16,846 nucleotides of DNA from Phascolarctobacterium succinatutens CAG:287. Lineage in GTDB: Bacteria; Bacillota; Negativicutes; Acidaminococcales; Acidaminococcaceae. Positions 7,928-14,371 of this stretch are shown one piece after another. The stretch lies in contig NZ_FR892781.1 of NCBI RefSeq assembly GCF_000434895.1, positions 1-16,846 on the forward strand. Direction: 5' to 3'. The number at the start of each line of letters is the position of its first letter. Position 1 is the stretch's first letter. The position numbers and the translations under genes were made by a program. The notes beneath the pieces are model-generated. The model was not told the origin of the DNA, did not search any database, and worked only from the letters and a program-made list of their open reading frames with translations.

Positions 7928-8122
7928 TCAGTACTGAAACTTATTCTCGCACAAAACCTCATAGGCATCCTCTGCCTCCGAAACCGGCAGGCAGATTTCA
8001 TAAGCCTTGTTATGCTTGCCTCCGGAACTTTTAAGCTGTACCAAGAAGCCGTTTTCCGTAAGCAACTGTTTTATTTTATTGGCTTGTTCCTCAGTGTGGG
8101 CAATATAAATTGTTTTCCACAT
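7928..8122 (-). CDS. Small DUF2007-like (putative signal-transducing) protein
   Basis: A 64-residue protein starting MWKTIYIAHTEEQANKIKQLL, with NGFLVQL and a final SEAEDAYEVLCENKF. This beta-alpha-beta-beta-alpha pattern, a WKT-start and a late EAEDAY.VL helix, resembles the small DUF2007-type proteins (sometimes mislabelled glutamate decarboxylase) found in Firmicutes near dnaE, pfkA and pyk. Their function is unknown; an ACT-like fold role in signalling has been suggested only from structure. It has a GGGAGG ribosome binding site 9 bases before the ATG. It lies 32 bases after etfA, and its stop overlaps the pyk ribosome binding site. Family assignment is from memory of the pattern and is moderate. 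Confidence 0.75.
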   Translation of the reverse strand: MWKTIYIAHTEEQANKIKQLLTENGFLVQLKSSGGKHNKAYEICLPVSEAEDAYEVLCENKFQY

Positions 8123-8154
8123 ACTAGAATGCCTCCCGTAAACCAGGTCTAAGA

Positions 8155-9135
8155 TTATGCCTTGTAAGCTTTGATTTTTTCAATCAGCTTCGGCAGAATT
8201 ACGTTAACATCACCTACGATGCCATAATGAGCAACGGTGAAAATCGGTGCTTCTGCGTCCTTGTTGATAGCGATGATGATATCGCTGTCCTTCATGCCGG
8301 ACAGATGCTGGATAGCACCGCTGATGCCGCAGGCAAAGTAGATATGCGGAGTAACAGATTTACCGGATTGGCCAACCTGTTGGGAGTGAGTCAGCCAGCC
8401 CTCGTCAATAGCGGCACGAGTGCCTGCTACTGCGGAATTTTCAAAGAGAGCTGCCAGCTGCTCGAGCACATCAAAGTTTTCTTTGCTGCCAAAGCCACGG
8501 CCGCCTGCTGCGATCATATCAGCTTCATCAATTTTCACAGCGTTTTCGCTGCTAAGAGCTTCTTTTTTAACCAGTTCAACGCGGCTTACAGCACCTGCTT
8601 CCGGAGTGAAGGCAATAACCTCACCAGTGCGGGTGTTGTCCAATTCAGCCGGTTTGAATACTTTAGGACGAACGGTACCCATTTGCGGACGGTTAACGTC
8701 GCAGATGATGGTAGCGCAGATATTGCCGCCCAGTGCGGGACGAGTCCAGGCAACGAGCTTGTCATCGGTTACATCAAGAGCGGTGCAGTCAGCGCACAGG
8801 CCGGTATGCAGACGTGCTGCAACACGCGGAGCCAGGTCTCGGCCGTCATCGGTAGCACCGAACATAATGGAAGCCGGATCATATTTCTTGGACAATTGGC
8901 AGATAGCATCGGTATATAACTCAGTGTCATAATCTGCGTATTTAGCATCCTCAATAACATAAACAACATCAGCCCCGGCAGCAATCAGCTGCTGCGTCAG
9001 CTCGCCTGCAGCAGCGGTCACCAGTACCGCACAGCATTTTTCCTCCAGCTTGGCACACAGCTCTTTGGCAGCGCCCAACAGCTCAAAGGTAACATTCATC
9101 AGCTGACCATTTTCCTGTTCAGCAATAACCCACAT
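8155..9135 (-). CDS. etfA: Electron transfer flavoprotein, alpha subunit
   Basis: FAD-binding subunit of the EtfAB heterodimer, which passes electrons between NADH or ferredoxin and acyl-CoA dehydrogenase-type partners. At 326 residues it has the usual length. The N-terminal half holds ATDDGRDLAPRVA (95-107) and the conserved TRPALGGN (131-138). The C-terminal FAD domain from about 205 has GGRGFGS (211-217), AGTRAAIDEGW (237-247), QVGQSGKS (253-260), ISGAIQHLSGM (271-281) and NKDAEAPIF followed by HYGIVGD (303-309). It has no fused ferredoxin domain; a separate ferredoxin gene lies just upstream. AGGAG precedes the ATG. The physiological partner enzyme is not in this window. Confidence 0.95.
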   Translation of the reverse strand: MWVIAEQENGQLMNVTFELLGAAKELCAKLEEKCCAVLVTAAAGELTQQLIAAGADVVYVIEDAKYADYDTELYTDAICQLSKKYDPASIMFGATDDGRDLAPRVAARLHTGLCADCTALDVTDDKLVAWTRPALGGNICATIICDVNRPQMGTVRPKVFKPAELDNTRTGEVIAFTPEAGAVSRVELVKKEALSSENAVKIDEADMIAAGGRGFGSKENFDVLEQLAALFENSAVAGTRAAIDEGWLTHSQQVGQSGKSVTPHIYFACGISGAIQHLSGMKDSDIIIAINKDAEAPIFTVAHYGIVGDVNVILPKLIEKIKAYKA

Positions 9136-9147
9136 ATTTACACACTC

Positions 9148-9348
9148 CTATTCGTTATCTTCAGTATTGTCAATTTCGGCAATAGCTATGGCCTCCATGG
9201 GACATTCGCGGATGCAGGCACCGCAGCAGACGCACTGCTGCATATCAATCTGCGCCCTGCCCTCGCGTAGCGCAATAGCCCCCATCGGGCAGACTGCCAC
9301 ACATTCCTCACAGCCACAGCAAAGCTGCCTGTTTACTTTTATCAGCAT
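9148..9348 (-). CDS. 2[4Fe-4S] ferredoxin between etfB and etfA
   Basis: A 66-residue bacterial ferredoxin with two complete cluster motifs of the form CxxCxxCxxxCP: Cys10, 13, 16 and 20, then Cys39, 42, 45 and 49. Such proteins are low-potential one-electron carriers. It lies between etfB (gap 8 bases; its AAGGTG ribosome binding site touches the etfB stop) and etfA (gap 12 bases), so all three should be made together. Some bifurcating systems carry a ferredoxin domain fused to the N-terminus of EtfA; here the same module is a separate small protein. Co-function with EtfAB is inferred from context. Confidence 0.93.
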   Translation of the reverse strand: MLIKVNRQLCCGCEECVAVCPMGAIALREGRAQIDMQQCVCCGACIRECPMEAIAIAEIDNTEDNE

Positions 9349-9356
9349 GGTTCACC

Positions 9357-10151
9357 TTAGCGGGTAATAACCTCTGCCTTGACCAGCTTTTCAAACAGCA
9401 TATCTACTGCTGCATCAGCATCTGCTTCGGTAATGATTTCGCCATTGATTTCAGGCGGAGTCGGGGTGAAGGCCTTTTTAACCTTAGTCGGAGAGCCCTT
9501 CAGGCCTACGGTTGCCGGATCAAGATCCAGGTCAGCAACGGTCAGAGTAGGAATCTGTGCCTTACGTGCTTTCATTTTGCCTTTGATGCTGGCAAAACGC
9601 GGCTCTTTTTCGGATTTGGTTACGGTAACCAGCAGCGGTGCAGCACAAGCCAGAGTCAGCTGGTAGTTTTCGTTTTCACGGACAACAACAAATTTTCCGT
9701 CTTCGTAGCTCAGGCTCAGAGCGCCGGTAATTTGAGGAATTCCCAGATGTTCAGCCATTTCCGGACCAACCTGTGCGGTATCGCCATCTACTGCCTGCTT
9801 GCCGCAGAGCACGAGGTCGAACTCGCCCAGATGTTTAACAGCAGCAGCCAGAGCCAGGCTGGTTGCCAGGGTATCACTGCCGCCCAGAACGCGGTCGCTC
9901 AGCAGAACGCCGTCATCAGCGCCCATAGCGATAGCTTCCTTCAGGATATCGGTTGCCTGGGGCAGGCCCATGGTCAGTACAGTTACCTTAGCACCTTCCT
10001 TGTCCTTCAGGCACAGTGCTACCTCCAATGCCTGACGGTCATAGGGGTTCATAATATTTTCTACACCCGTACGGTCCAAGGTATTGGTTTCGCGGTTAAA
10101 TTTTACTTTTGCCGTATCCGGCACTTGTTTTAAACAAACGAGAATATTCAT
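9357..10151 (-). CDS. etfB: Electron transfer flavoprotein, beta subunit
   Basis: Partner of EtfA; in bifurcating ETFs the beta subunit binds the bifurcating FAD and NADH, whereas in classical ETFs it binds AMP. It has 264 residues. It starts MNILVCLKQVPDTAKVKF and contains NIMNPYD (32-38), DRVLGGSDTLATS (86-98) and CGKQAVDGDTAQVGP (116-130), then RFASIKGKMKARKAQIP and LKGSPT. These segments closely resemble the Acidaminococcus bifurcating EtfB as I remember it, including the DR..GG.DTLATS stretch. Bifurcating activity is therefore likely but inferred. It is the first gene of the cluster, with an AAGGAGG ribosome binding site and a promoter about 65 bases upstream. Confidence 0.95.
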   Translation of the reverse strand: MNILVCLKQVPDTAKVKFNRETNTLDRTGVENIMNPYDRQALEVALCLKDKEGAKVTVLTMGLPQATDILKEAIAMGADDGVLLSDRVLGGSDTLATSLALAAAVKHLGEFDLVLCGKQAVDGDTAQVGPEMAEHLGIPQITGALSLSYEDGKFVVVRENENYQLTLACAAPLLVTVTKSEKEPRFASIKGKMKARKAQIPTLTVADLDLDPATVGLKGSPTKVKKAFTPTPPEINGEIITEADADAAVDMLFEKLVKAEVITR

Positions 10152-10213
10152 TTGCTGCCTCCTTAAGCTTTATACAGGAGCTGCTGCTCCGGCTTTTTTA
10201 CATTCTTCTCTTT

Positions 10214-10243
10214 ATTTTAGCATTTTTGTACTTAAACTTGCAA
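10214..10243 (-). promoter_or_regulatory. Promoter of etfB-fdx-etfA (extended -10)
   Basis: On the minus strand a -35 box TTGCAA (10243-10238), an 18-base spacer and a -10 box TAAAAT (10219-10214) preceded by TGC form a sigma-A-type promoter. The -35 lies in the perfect palindrome ACTTGCAAGT (10236-10245), a possible operator. A short GGAGC/GCTCC hairpin (10177-10190) is in the leader just before the ribosome binding site. Confidence 0.6.
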
Positions 10244-10286
10244 GTATATCATGAAAGTTTATGAAAAATCGCTCAATCAATTATAC

Positions 10287-13200
10287 TTAGCTCCGCTTTA
10301 CTACGCAGTTATCGCCCAAAATTTTTACAACATCCTCGGCAAAGCCAGGTGCTTCACTGTTCACCCAAAAGTTCGGCGTGGTCTTAATCAGCTTACGCGA
10401 GCCCATCAGCTGCAGGTATACGCAGTCATCACCCTTATATTTTTGGAACAGCTGCATCAGCTCACGCTGAATCAGCGGGTTTTCCAGATGTGCTTCAATG
10501 CGCAGGCAGATTTCTGTCGGTGGCTTAGATGGCAGCACACGCACGCTGTTGGCAATAATTTTGCTTTCGCGCTCGTCCACGCTGAAGCGTCCTTCAATCG
10601 CCACCACACTGTCTTCGTAAATATCCTTGACGCTATTGCGGTAGGCCTGCGGGAAGACAATTATCGGGAAGCGTCCGCTGAAATCCTCCAGCGTCAGCAC
10701 AGCCATCGTATCTCCGCGCTTAGTTGTTTTGATAGTGCAGTTGGTAATAATGCCTGCCACCCGCACGAACTGTCCGTCTGCGACCTGGGTATCCCCACCA
10801 AACTGGTGCAGCGGCATAAAGCGTTCCAGCATCTTTTTATAATCACTCAGCGGATGGTCGGTAACGTAAAAGCCGATGATTTCCTTTTCATATTGCAGAA
10901 TAAGCTGCTTGGGAAATTCATCCAGCTGCGGCAGCCTGATTTCGCTTGCGCCAAAATCCTGCACATCACCGAAAAGTCCCAGTTGGCCATTGGCCCTGTC
11001 TCTTTGGCAGGCAGCACCCAAATCAACCGCCTGTTCTAAAATAGCGAGCATCTGCGAGCGTCTGGCACCAAAGGAATCCATGGCACCGCATTTTATCATA
11101 TTTTCAATAACACGCTTGTTGACCACACGCATATTCACGCGGCAGCAGAAATCAACCAGGCTTTTGAAAGGCCCGCCTTCATTACGGGCGCTGATAATAG
11201 CCTCTACAGCAGTATCGCCGGTATTTTTGATGCCTGCCAGACCGAAGCGGATTGATGCATTCTGGTGTACTGTAAAGTTGTGACCGCTTTCGTTGACATC
11301 CGGCGGCAGGATTTTGATGTTATCATTGCGGCAGACGTTAATATACCAGCTCACCTTATCAGCATCACCGATAATACTGTTGAGGAAGGCCGCATAGAAT
11401 TGCGGACGCCAGTGCGCCTTCAGATAAGCAGTTTCATAGGCCACCAGCGCATAGGCAACGGAGTGGGATTTATTGAAGCCATAGCCAGCAAAGTGCTGCA
11501 AGAGCGAGAAAATCTGGTCGCTCAGCTCTTCCTGGATATCATGCAGCTTTTTGGCGCCGTCGATGAAGGACTGGCGCATGGAATCCAGCTCCTTGGCCTT
11601 CTTCTTACCCATCGCGCGACGCAGGATATCGGCCTGACCGAGCGTAAAGCCTGCCAGCGCAGATGTTATCTGCATAACTTGCTCCTGATACAGAATAACG
11701 CCGTAGGTATCCTTCAAAATTGGCTCCATCAGCGGATGCAACACCTTCGCCGTGCGCTGCCCATGACGACCAGCGATAAAATCCTCCGCCATACCGGTTC
11801 CCAAAGGACCGGGACGGTACAGAGCCACCAACGGAATCAGATCCTCAAAGCTTTCGGGAGCCAAATCCATAACCAGCTTGGTGATGCCTGCCGACTCCAG
11901 CTGGAAAACACAGGCTGTTTCACCGCGTCGCAGCATTGCGCAGGTCGCCTCATCTGCCAGCGGAATGTTATCAATATCAACCTCTTCACCAGTAGTTTCG
12001 CGGATAAAGCGAATGCAGTCACCGATAACTGTCAGCGTGCGCAGGCCTAAAAAATCCATTTTCAGCAGGCCCAGCTCTTCTACCTTATTCTTATCGTACT
12101 GGGTGATGACGCCACCATCACTGCCCTGCTGCAGCGGTACGTAATTTTTCATATTATGCGGCGCGATAATAACACCGGCGGCATGCGTGCCTGCGTTACG
12201 CGGCAGGCCCTCTACGCTTTGCGCAAGGTCAATCAGCTTCTTGACCTCCGGGCGCGAATCGTACGCCTGACGGAAGTCCTTGCTGCCGTTCAGCGCCTTC
12301 TCCAGCGTAATGCCCAGCTCACGCGGAATCAGCTTGGCGATTTCGTCGACCTCACCATAGCTCATGCCCAACGCCTTGCCGACGTCGCGCACTGCCGCGC
12401 GCGCCTGCAGTGTGCCGAAGGTAATAATCTGCGCCACACGCTCCTGTCCGTAACGGCGCACCACATAATCAAGTACCTGATTACGCTTCACATAGCAGAA
12501 GTCGGTATCAATATCAGGCATGCTGACACGTTCAGGATTCAAAAAGCGTTCGAACAGCAGATGATAACGCAAGGGCTCGATATTAGTTATCCGCAGCAGA
12601 TAGGCCACGATACTGCCTGCGGCACTGCCACGCCCCGGCCCGACCGGAATATCATGGCTGCGGCAATAGTTGATGAAGTCCCAGACAATCAAAAAGTAGC
12701 AGGCGTAGCCCATCGTGTTAATGATGTCCAGCTCAAAGTCCAGACGCTTGCGTACCTTCTCATCCACAACCTCATAGCGCTTAGGCAAGGCCTCCTCGCA
12801 CAAGTGACGCAGATAGCTTACGGCGTCAAAGCCATCGGGCACCGGAAACTCCGGCAGCAGCAGATGACCGAACTCCATCGTTACATTGCAGCGGTCGGCA
12901 ATTTTTGCGGTATTGCTCAAAGCCTCCGGACAGTCGCCGAACAGCGCCCCCATCTCATCATAGCTTTTCAGATAATAGCTGTCGTTGTTAAAGCGCATAC
13001 GGTCCGGCTCATCAACCGTACTCGTCGTCTGAATGCACAGCAGAATATCCTGCGCCGCGGCATCCTTTTGCTGCACATAATGCAAATCATTTGTCGCTAC
13101 CAGGCCCAGACCGAACTCCTGCGCCAGCTGCTTCAGCTCCGCGCTGACCTTGTGCTCCTCATCAAGGTCATGGTCCTGAATTTCCAGAAAGTAATTGTCC

Positions 13201-13697
13201 TTGCCGAAAATATCGATATATTCCTGAATGCAGCGGCGTGCTCCCTCCAGGTTGTCCTGCAGAATCATCTGCGGTACCTCGCCGGCAACGCACGCACTGA
13301 GGCAGATAATGCCTTCGTGATAGGTACGCAGCACGTCCTTGTCTACGCGTGGCTTATAGTAAAAGCCCTCCAGCTGACCAATGCTGACAATTTTCATCAG
13401 GTTATGGTAGCCCGTATCGTTCTCCGCCAGCAGAATCAGATGGTACATGCCGCGGTTATTCTTTTCCAGATGCGATTCCTTAGACAGGTAAACCTCGCAG
13501 CCGATAATCGGCTTGATGCCTGCCTTGGTACACTCCTGGTAAAATTCTACTGCACCGTACATTGCGCCATGGTCGGTAATCGCCAGACTGTCCATGCCCA
13601 GCTCCTTGGCATAGGCCACCAGCTCGTGGATTTTCGAAGCGCCATCCAGCAGGCTGTATTCCGTATGTACATGTAAATGAGTAAAGCGTTTTGTCAT
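10287..13697 (-). CDS. dnaE: DNA polymerase III alpha subunit (DnaE type)
   Basis: Replicative DNA polymerase, C family; 1136 residues, normal for DnaE1/DnaE3-like proteins. The N-terminal PHP domain starts with FTHLHVHTEYSLLDG (His9, His11) and has ITDHGAMYG (Asp42, His43). The polymerase palm holds GPGRGSAAGS (353-362), PDIDTDF (394-400, catalytic Asp395/397/399 region) and KMDFLGL with Asp548. A helix-hairpin-helix region follows, then an OB-fold at about 972-1054 (VADGQFVRVAGII to ANSVRVL). No 3'-5' exonuclease insertion is seen, so it is not PolC. The start has TAAGGAG 6 bases before the ATG and fits the family N-terminus. The gene is transcribed towards etfB, with no obvious terminator in the 135-base gap. 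Confidence 0.97.
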   Translation of the reverse strand: MTKRFTHLHVHTEYSLLDGASKIHELVAYAKELGMDSLAITDHGAMYGAVEFYQECTKAGIKPIIGCEVYLSKESHLEKNNRGMYHLILLAENDTGYHNLMKIVSIGQLEGFYYKPRVDKDVLRTYHEGIICLSACVAGEVPQMILQDNLEGARRCIQEYIDIFGKDNYFLEIQDHDLDEEHKVSAELKQLAQEFGLGLVATNDLHYVQQKDAAAQDILLCIQTTSTVDEPDRMRFNNDSYYLKSYDEMGALFGDCPEALSNTAKIADRCNVTMEFGHLLLPEFPVPDGFDAVSYLRHLCEEALPKRYEVVDEKVRKRLDFELDIINTMGYACYFLIVWDFINYCRSHDIPVGPGRGSAAGSIVAYLLRITNIEPLRYHLLFERFLNPERVSMPDIDTDFCYVKRNQVLDYVVRRYGQERVAQIITFGTLQARAAVRDVGKALGMSYGEVDEIAKLIPRELGITLEKALNGSKDFRQAYDSRPEVKKLIDLAQSVEGLPRNAGTHAAGVIIAPHNMKNYVPLQQGSDGGVITQYDKNKVEELGLLKMDFLGLRTLTVIGDCIRFIRETTGEEVDIDNIPLADEATCAMLRRGETACVFQLESAGITKLVMDLAPESFEDLIPLVALYRPGPLGTGMAEDFIAGRHGQRTAKVLHPLMEPILKDTYGVILYQEQVMQITSALAGFTLGQADILRRAMGKKKAKELDSMRQSFIDGAKKLHDIQEELSDQIFSLLQHFAGYGFNKSHSVAYALVAYETAYLKAHWRPQFYAAFLNSIIGDADKVSWYINVCRNDNIKILPPDVNESGHNFTVHQNASIRFGLAGIKNTGDTAVEAIISARNEGGPFKSLVDFCCRVNMRVVNKRVIENMIKCGAMDSFGARRSQMLAILEQAVDLGAACQRDRANGQLGLFGDVQDFGASEIRLPQLDEFPKQLILQYEKEIIGFYVTDHPLSDYKKMLERFMPLHQFGGDTQVADGQFVRVAGIITNCTIKTTKRGDTMAVLTLEDFSGRFPIIVFPQAYRNSVKDIYEDSVVAIEGRFSVDERESKIIANSVRVLPSKPPTEICLRIEAHLENPLIQRELMQLFQKYKGDDCVYLQLMGSRKLIKTTPNFWVNSEAPGFAEDVVKILGDNCVVKRS

Positions 13698-13759
13698 CTC
13701 TTGCTCCTTAAATTAAAAGACCGCTGCCGCGCAAATCCGCGGCAAATGTATGTAAAACT

Positions 13760-13768
13760 ATTCTAGCA
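13760..13768 (-). promoter_or_regulatory. dnaE promoter, extended -10 only
   Basis: On the minus strand TGC followed by TAGAAT (13765-13760) is a good extended -10 element, about 63 bases before the dnaE start. No clear -35 hexamer lies at 17 bases. The leader then carries a short GCCGCG/CGCGGC hairpin (13726-13743). Confidence 0.5.
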
Positions 13769-13800
13769 TTACAGATAAATTTCCTGCCTAAAACTGAAAA

Positions 13801-13840
13801 AACATACAACCGTGAATTCACAATTCGTTCGTTGTATGTT
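13801..13840. promoter_or_regulatory. 10-bp inverted repeat spanning the toxin -35 region
   Basis: AACATACAAC (13801-13810) is the perfect reverse complement of GTTGTATGTT (13831-13840). The spacer contains a second palindrome, GTGAATTCAC (13812-13821). The right arm contains the proposed toxin -35 box (TTGTAT, 13832-13837). The element sits between the divergent dnaE and toxin promoters and may be an operator for either; this role is inferred. Confidence 0.45.
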
Positions 13841-13860
13841 CTCTTTACCTATGTTACAAT
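13832..13860 (+). promoter_or_regulatory. Promoter of the holin-like toxin gene
   Basis: The -35 box TTGTAT (13832-13837), a 17-base spacer and the -10 box TACAAT (13855-13860), preceded by the extended element TGT, form a good sigma-A promoter. The predicted transcript starts near 13867, leaving a leader of about 68 bases before the toxin ATG. Confidence 0.65.
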
Positions 13861-13902
13861 ATATTCAGACTTTGGACAATCGTGCTTACGGGTGGGCATT
13901 GC

Positions 13903-13931
13903 CATCATTCTCCAATAGAATGGAGGTGATG
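13903..13931 (+). promoter_or_regulatory. Hairpin enclosing the toxin ribosome binding site
   Basis: CATCATTCTCCA (13903-13914) can pair with TGGAGGTGATG (13921-13931) around the loop ATAGAA, giving 11 pairs (one G-U) with a single bulged T. The whole Shine-Dalgarno (GGAGGTGAT, 13922-13930) is in the right arm. Hidden ribosome binding sites are a known way of holding back type I toxin translation; here it is a prediction from base pairing. Confidence 0.55.
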
Positions 13932-13934
13932 CCT

Positions 13935-14021
13935 ATGAAGAACTACGACTTTAAGGACCTGATGGCCTTTGGCGTATTCATTCTGGCGTTGCTGACATTT
14001 ATTTTTCAGTTCAGTAAATAA
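13935..14021 (+). CDS. Putative holin-like type I toxin, 28 residues
   Basis: Encodes MKNYDFKDLMAFGVF, then a hydrophobic helix ILALLTFIFQ and a short polar end FSK. This single-helix pattern is characteristic of the small holin-like toxin family of Firmicutes (Hol_Tox), related in style to the type I toxins TxpA and BsrG, which insert in the membrane and lower its potential. The ATG at 13935 was chosen because GGAGG (13922-13926) stands 8 bases upstream. Earlier in-frame ATGs at 13920 and 13929 overlap that site, and a longer frame from 13812 begins upstream of the promoter. Downstream lies a convergent antisense RNA gene that would overlap the 3' untranslated part of the toxin mRNA, the usual type I arrangement. 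Toxicity is inferred. Confidence 0.75.
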   Translation: MKNYDFKDLMAFGVFILALLTFIFQFSK

Positions 14022-14031
14022 ACCAGACATA

Positions 14032-14121
14032 GGAAAACCGCCCTTAATCTTTGCCAAGTGACAGGGCGGTTCTTCCGCTTTAAAACTTTTGGCAACCCAC
14101 CGACGTGGGCGGTTGTCCTTT
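14032..14121 (-). ncRNA. Predicted antisense RNA (antitoxin) of the holin-like toxin
   Basis: From the minus-strand promoter at 14128-14156 the RNA should begin near 14121. It has two hairpins. The first is formed by CAACC/GGTTG and CCCAC/GTGGG around 14093-14115. The second pairs AACCGCCCT (14036-14044) with AGGGCGGTT (14063-14071) and is followed by TTTT, so it ends the RNA near 14032. The RNA is antisense to the 3' untranslated part of the toxin mRNA and is roughly 90 bases long. Position, promoter and stems fit type I antitoxins such as RatA. The exact ends are estimates. Confidence 0.65.
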
Positions 14122-14127
14122 GTCTAT

Positions 14128-14156
14128 AATATAGCACATTACGCTGCTTTTTGCAA
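14128..14156 (-). promoter_or_regulatory. Promoter of antisense RNA copy 1
   Basis: On the minus strand: -35 TTGCAA (14156-14151), exactly 17 bases, then -10 TATATT (14133-14128) preceded by the extended element TGC. The -35 box lies in the left arm of the plus-strand terminator, so the same bases serve two functions. Confidence 0.7.
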
Positions 14157-14190
14157 GCAAACCGCTTGCTGCAAAAGCAGCTTTTTCTTT
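14143..14190 (+). terminator. Terminator of the toxin mRNA
   Basis: GCTGCTTTTTGCAAGC (14143-14158) pairs with GCTTGCTGCAAAAGCAGC (14164-14181), with a small bulge, around AAACC, and is followed by TTTTTCTTT. This is a classic plus-strand terminator, placing the toxin mRNA end near 14190 and giving a transcript of roughly 320 bases. Confidence 0.8.
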
Positions 14191-14210
14191 AGAACAAACA
14201 ACCGAATATA

Positions 14211-14302
14211 AGAAAACCACTCCTACACATTGCCCCGTGGCGGAGTGGCTTCTTGAGCTAATTTTCCACTAAGGCAACCCACCATATAGGCAGTTCCCCC
14301 TT
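14211..14302 (-). ncRNA. Second, orphan antisense RNA (antitoxin-like)
   Basis: A second minus-strand RNA gene with the same plan as the first: its promoter is at 14309-14337, the expected start is near 14302, and the terminator stem is CCACTCC (14217-14223) with GGAGTGG (14242-14248), followed by TTTTC. Relative to copy 1 the terminator stem differs at three pairs, each with a matching change on the other side, so pairing is kept while sequence changed. No toxin reading frame precedes it on the plus strand. It may act on a related toxin elsewhere, on the neighbouring toxin, or be a relic. It lies just beyond the symporter stop, so read-through from that gene would also produce this sequence. 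Confidence 0.55.
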
Positions 14303-14308
14303 CCCTAT

Positions 14309-14337
14309 AACATAGCATATCACGCTGCTTTTTGCAA
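14309..14337 (-). promoter_or_regulatory. Promoter of antisense RNA copy 2
   Basis: On the minus strand: -35 TTGCAA (14337-14332), 17 bases, -10 TATGTT (14314-14309) with the extended element TGC. Box positions are identical to copy 1 and only one -10 base differs, suggesting it is still functional. Confidence 0.62.
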
Positions 14338-14371
14338 GCAACCGCTTGCTGCAAAAGCAGCTTTTTCTTTT
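14324..14371 (+). terminator. Second copy of the plus-strand terminator
   Basis: Same hairpin as at 14143-14190: the left arm 14324-14339 and right arm 14344-14361 are identical to copy 1, with a one-base shorter loop (AACC) and TTTTTCTTTT after it. It abuts the stop codon of the convergent symporter gene. No plus-strand gene is seen that needs it, other than read-through from the toxin. Confidence 0.7.

Larger units (their letters stand above)
14021..14371. repeat. Tandem duplication of the antitoxin-terminator module
   Basis: Two diverged copies of about 180 bases: 14021-14190 and 14200-14371. The offset is 179 bases at the left stems and 181 at the promoters and terminators. Shared blocks include GGCAACCCACC, the -10/-35 region and the terminator GCTGCTTTTTGCAAGC with its partner arm. 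Only the first copy follows a toxin gene. The 350-base stretch contains no protein gene; it is made up of the RNA genes, promoters and terminators listed separately. Confidence 0.75.

Noticed and set aside
10177..10200. GGAGC/GCTCC hairpin followed by TTTTTT on the plus strand as a terminator
   Set aside because: The stem is only 5 bp, and no plus-strand gene ends here; it lies in the minus-strand etfB leader.
12156..13676. A 506-codon plus-strand open frame opposite dnaE
   Set aside because: It is the antisense shadow of the certain dnaE gene; the peptide has no recognisable domain and no ribosome binding site.
13726..13743. GCCGCG/CGCGGC hairpin in the dnaE leader as a terminator
   Set aside because: The stem is only 6 bp and the following T-rich stretch is broken and distant; it may be leader structure but is too weak to call.
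13812..14021. Longer 69-residue reading of the toxin frame
   Set aside because: It would start upstream of the predicted promoter and translate the leader hairpin; the ATG at 13935 has the only well-placed Shine-Dalgarno.
14021..14371. The tandem repeats as a CRISPR array
   Set aside because: There are only two diverged units of about 180 bases, built from promoters, hairpins and terminators; there are no short identical repeats with unique spacers.
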